A stretch of 31,356 bases of DNA, taken from positions 1 to 31,356 of the forward strand of contig CAZPYT010000010.1 of assembly GCA_964590955.1 (NCBI GenBank), in the 5' to 3' direction. The DNA comes from CAZPYT01 sp964590955. GTDB lineage: Bacteria; Patescibacteriota; WWE3; UBA101185; UBA10185. The notes beneath the pieces were generated by a model. That model had not been told where the DNA came from. It did not search any database and worked only from the letters and a program-made list of their open reading frames with translations. The position numbers were made by a program, and so were the translations under genes. Of the stretch, positions 30,602 through 31,356 are shown piece after piece (within the stretch, counting starts at the first letter, position 1; each line of letters starts with the position of its first letter).

Positions 30602-31309
30602 TCACTTAACTAAATTAATTGGTTTTCCTTTTATGTAAGCCTCAACATTGTTGATCATCATATCATTTCCTATTTTAATAGTTACGTCTGACTGATAGGA
30701 AATATGCGGTGTTGCTATAGCATTCGGGATTTTTAATAGTTTTTTATAGTATGGGTCATCATAGTTACCCGGTAATATGCTTCCGCAATCATCTGCAATA
30801 CCACCTAATATACCTTTTGAAAGAGTTTCAATCATTGCATCAGTATCATAAATTTTTGAACTAGTGACTGTTAGAAAAACAGAACCTATTTTCAAATTTC
30901 TAAAAAATTTTGAATTAAGTAAGCCTTCTGTAGTGGAATTACTGCTTAATGTGTTAACTATGATATCACAGTTTCGGGTGCTCTCTAACAAATCGTTACC
31001 CTTCTCGAAATATATTGTTCTTATACCCAAGCTTTCATATAATGTTCCAACTTTTGTACCTATATTACCTTTTCCTAAAATGCAGGCTGATTTATTATAT
31101 AAACCCAGATACTTTTCTGAACCGGATTTATTTTCTAGATAAGATGTATTTATTGTATCGTGGAATTTTCTCATTAAGAGTAAAGTCATAGCGATGACCC
31201 ACTCTGATACTGCATGACTATTACATCCCGGGCAGTATGAAACTTTTATATTATTTTCTCTAAGTTTGGTTTTATCAATCCAACCTACTGCCACGAATGG
31301 TAATGTCAA
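30602..31309 (-). pseudogene. D-2-hydroxyacid dehydrogenase, N-terminus missing and active site altered
   Basis: The readable part is the NAD-binding and C-terminal lid region of a D-isomer-specific 2-hydroxyacid dehydrogenase: VGWIDKTKLRENNIKVSYCPGCNSHAVSEWVIAMTLLL, then the Rossmann motif GKGNIG, and TPHISYQSD with the catalytic His. About 90-100 residues of the catalytic domain are missing. Upstream in frame a TAG occurs at 31316-31318, inside sequence that looks like an insertion-sequence end. Where the family has the catalytic Arg (NxxRGxxVD) this protein has LTVTSSKIYDTDAM, and the Glu of the DVFExE segment is not evident (GGIADDCGS). So it was already a divergent relative or was decaying before the break. 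Confidence 0.75.
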
Positions 31310-31356
31310 GACCCCCTAAATTTTGACAAAATTGTGTTGTTGCCTGTATACACTAG
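31304..31356. mobile_element. Probable terminus of an insertion sequence
   Basis: The dehydrogenase reading frame stops matching its family at about 31304. There the sequence becomes TGTCAAGACCCCCTAAATT, followed at once by TTGACA, so TGTCAA and TTGACA form a short inverted pair. A C-rich block after a TGT start and a fresh in-frame stop are typical of transposon ends. The body of the element would lie beyond the window, so its family and transposase cannot be seen. Confidence 0.4.

Noticed and set aside
1..31356. Use of TGA as a sense codon
   Set aside because: Frames end cleanly at TGA in several genes, for example the csoR/fusion ATGA overlap, and family proteins have normal lengths, so the standard bacterial code holds.

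Overview
The window looks like a scaffold fragment from an AT-rich bacterium, most consistent with a Patescibacteria (CPR) lineage. This is an inference from the mix of genes: a GspE/PilB-type ATPase lacking the usual long N-terminal domain, very large surface proteins with one N-terminal membrane anchor, a MacAB-like efflux cluster with a tiny membrane protein, an HMA-SafE-cupredoxin fusion, and many small proteins I cannot assign. TGA is used as a normal stop (for example the ATGA overlap between csoR and the next gene), so the code is standard and lineages that recode TGA are unlikely. No rRNA, tRNA or CRISPR array was seen. A run of ten N at 20862-20871 joins two contigs.

Layout. 1-200: start of a sugar-nucleotide transferase running off the left edge. 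271-5400 (minus): OmpR-type response regulator, histidine kinase, HlyD/MacA-like adaptor, ABC ATPase, FtsX/MacB permease and a 73-residue membrane protein. Three copies of an 11-bp-period direct repeat lie in front of three of these genes and are probably the regulator's own binding sites. 5476-9615 (plus): GspE/PilB ATPase, a small helical protein and a huge acidic protein. 9628-15554 (minus): a membrane-anchored protein, a small VKOR-like membrane protein, a transthyretin-like small protein, an unknown protein and a 1159-residue surface protein. 15624-19468 (minus): a copper operon, csoR / HMA-SafE-cupredoxin / copA, behind a perfect palindromic operator. 19569-21491 (plus): an acyltransferase, the assembly gap and a broken glycosyltransferase-like region. 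21488-24748 (minus): tungsten/molybdenum aldehyde:ferredoxin oxidoreductase, a lone receiver protein and a PAS histidine kinase. 24918-26102: an MFS transporter. 26131-28277 (minus): a kinase-fold protein, a uridine-kinase-like P-loop kinase and an unknown protein. 28383-29629 (minus): two unknown proteins with strong Shine-Dalgarno sites, the smaller preceded by a complete T-box leader. 29744-30436: a winged-helix/Nudix protein. 30602-31309: a 2-hydroxyacid dehydrogenase whose N-terminus is lost at what looks like an insertion-sequence end.

Three regulatory signals stand out. (1) A -10 hexamer (TATAAT or a close variant) sits 6-7 nt before the ATG of twelve genes, and 8 nt before a GTG in a thirteenth, which places the transcription start on or next to the start codon; leaderless mRNA seems to be the default for first genes. 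(2) A T-box riboswitch controls an 84-residue protein of unknown function, not a tRNA synthetase or amino-acid gene. (3) The two-component/efflux cluster carries a self-consistent set of regulator boxes.
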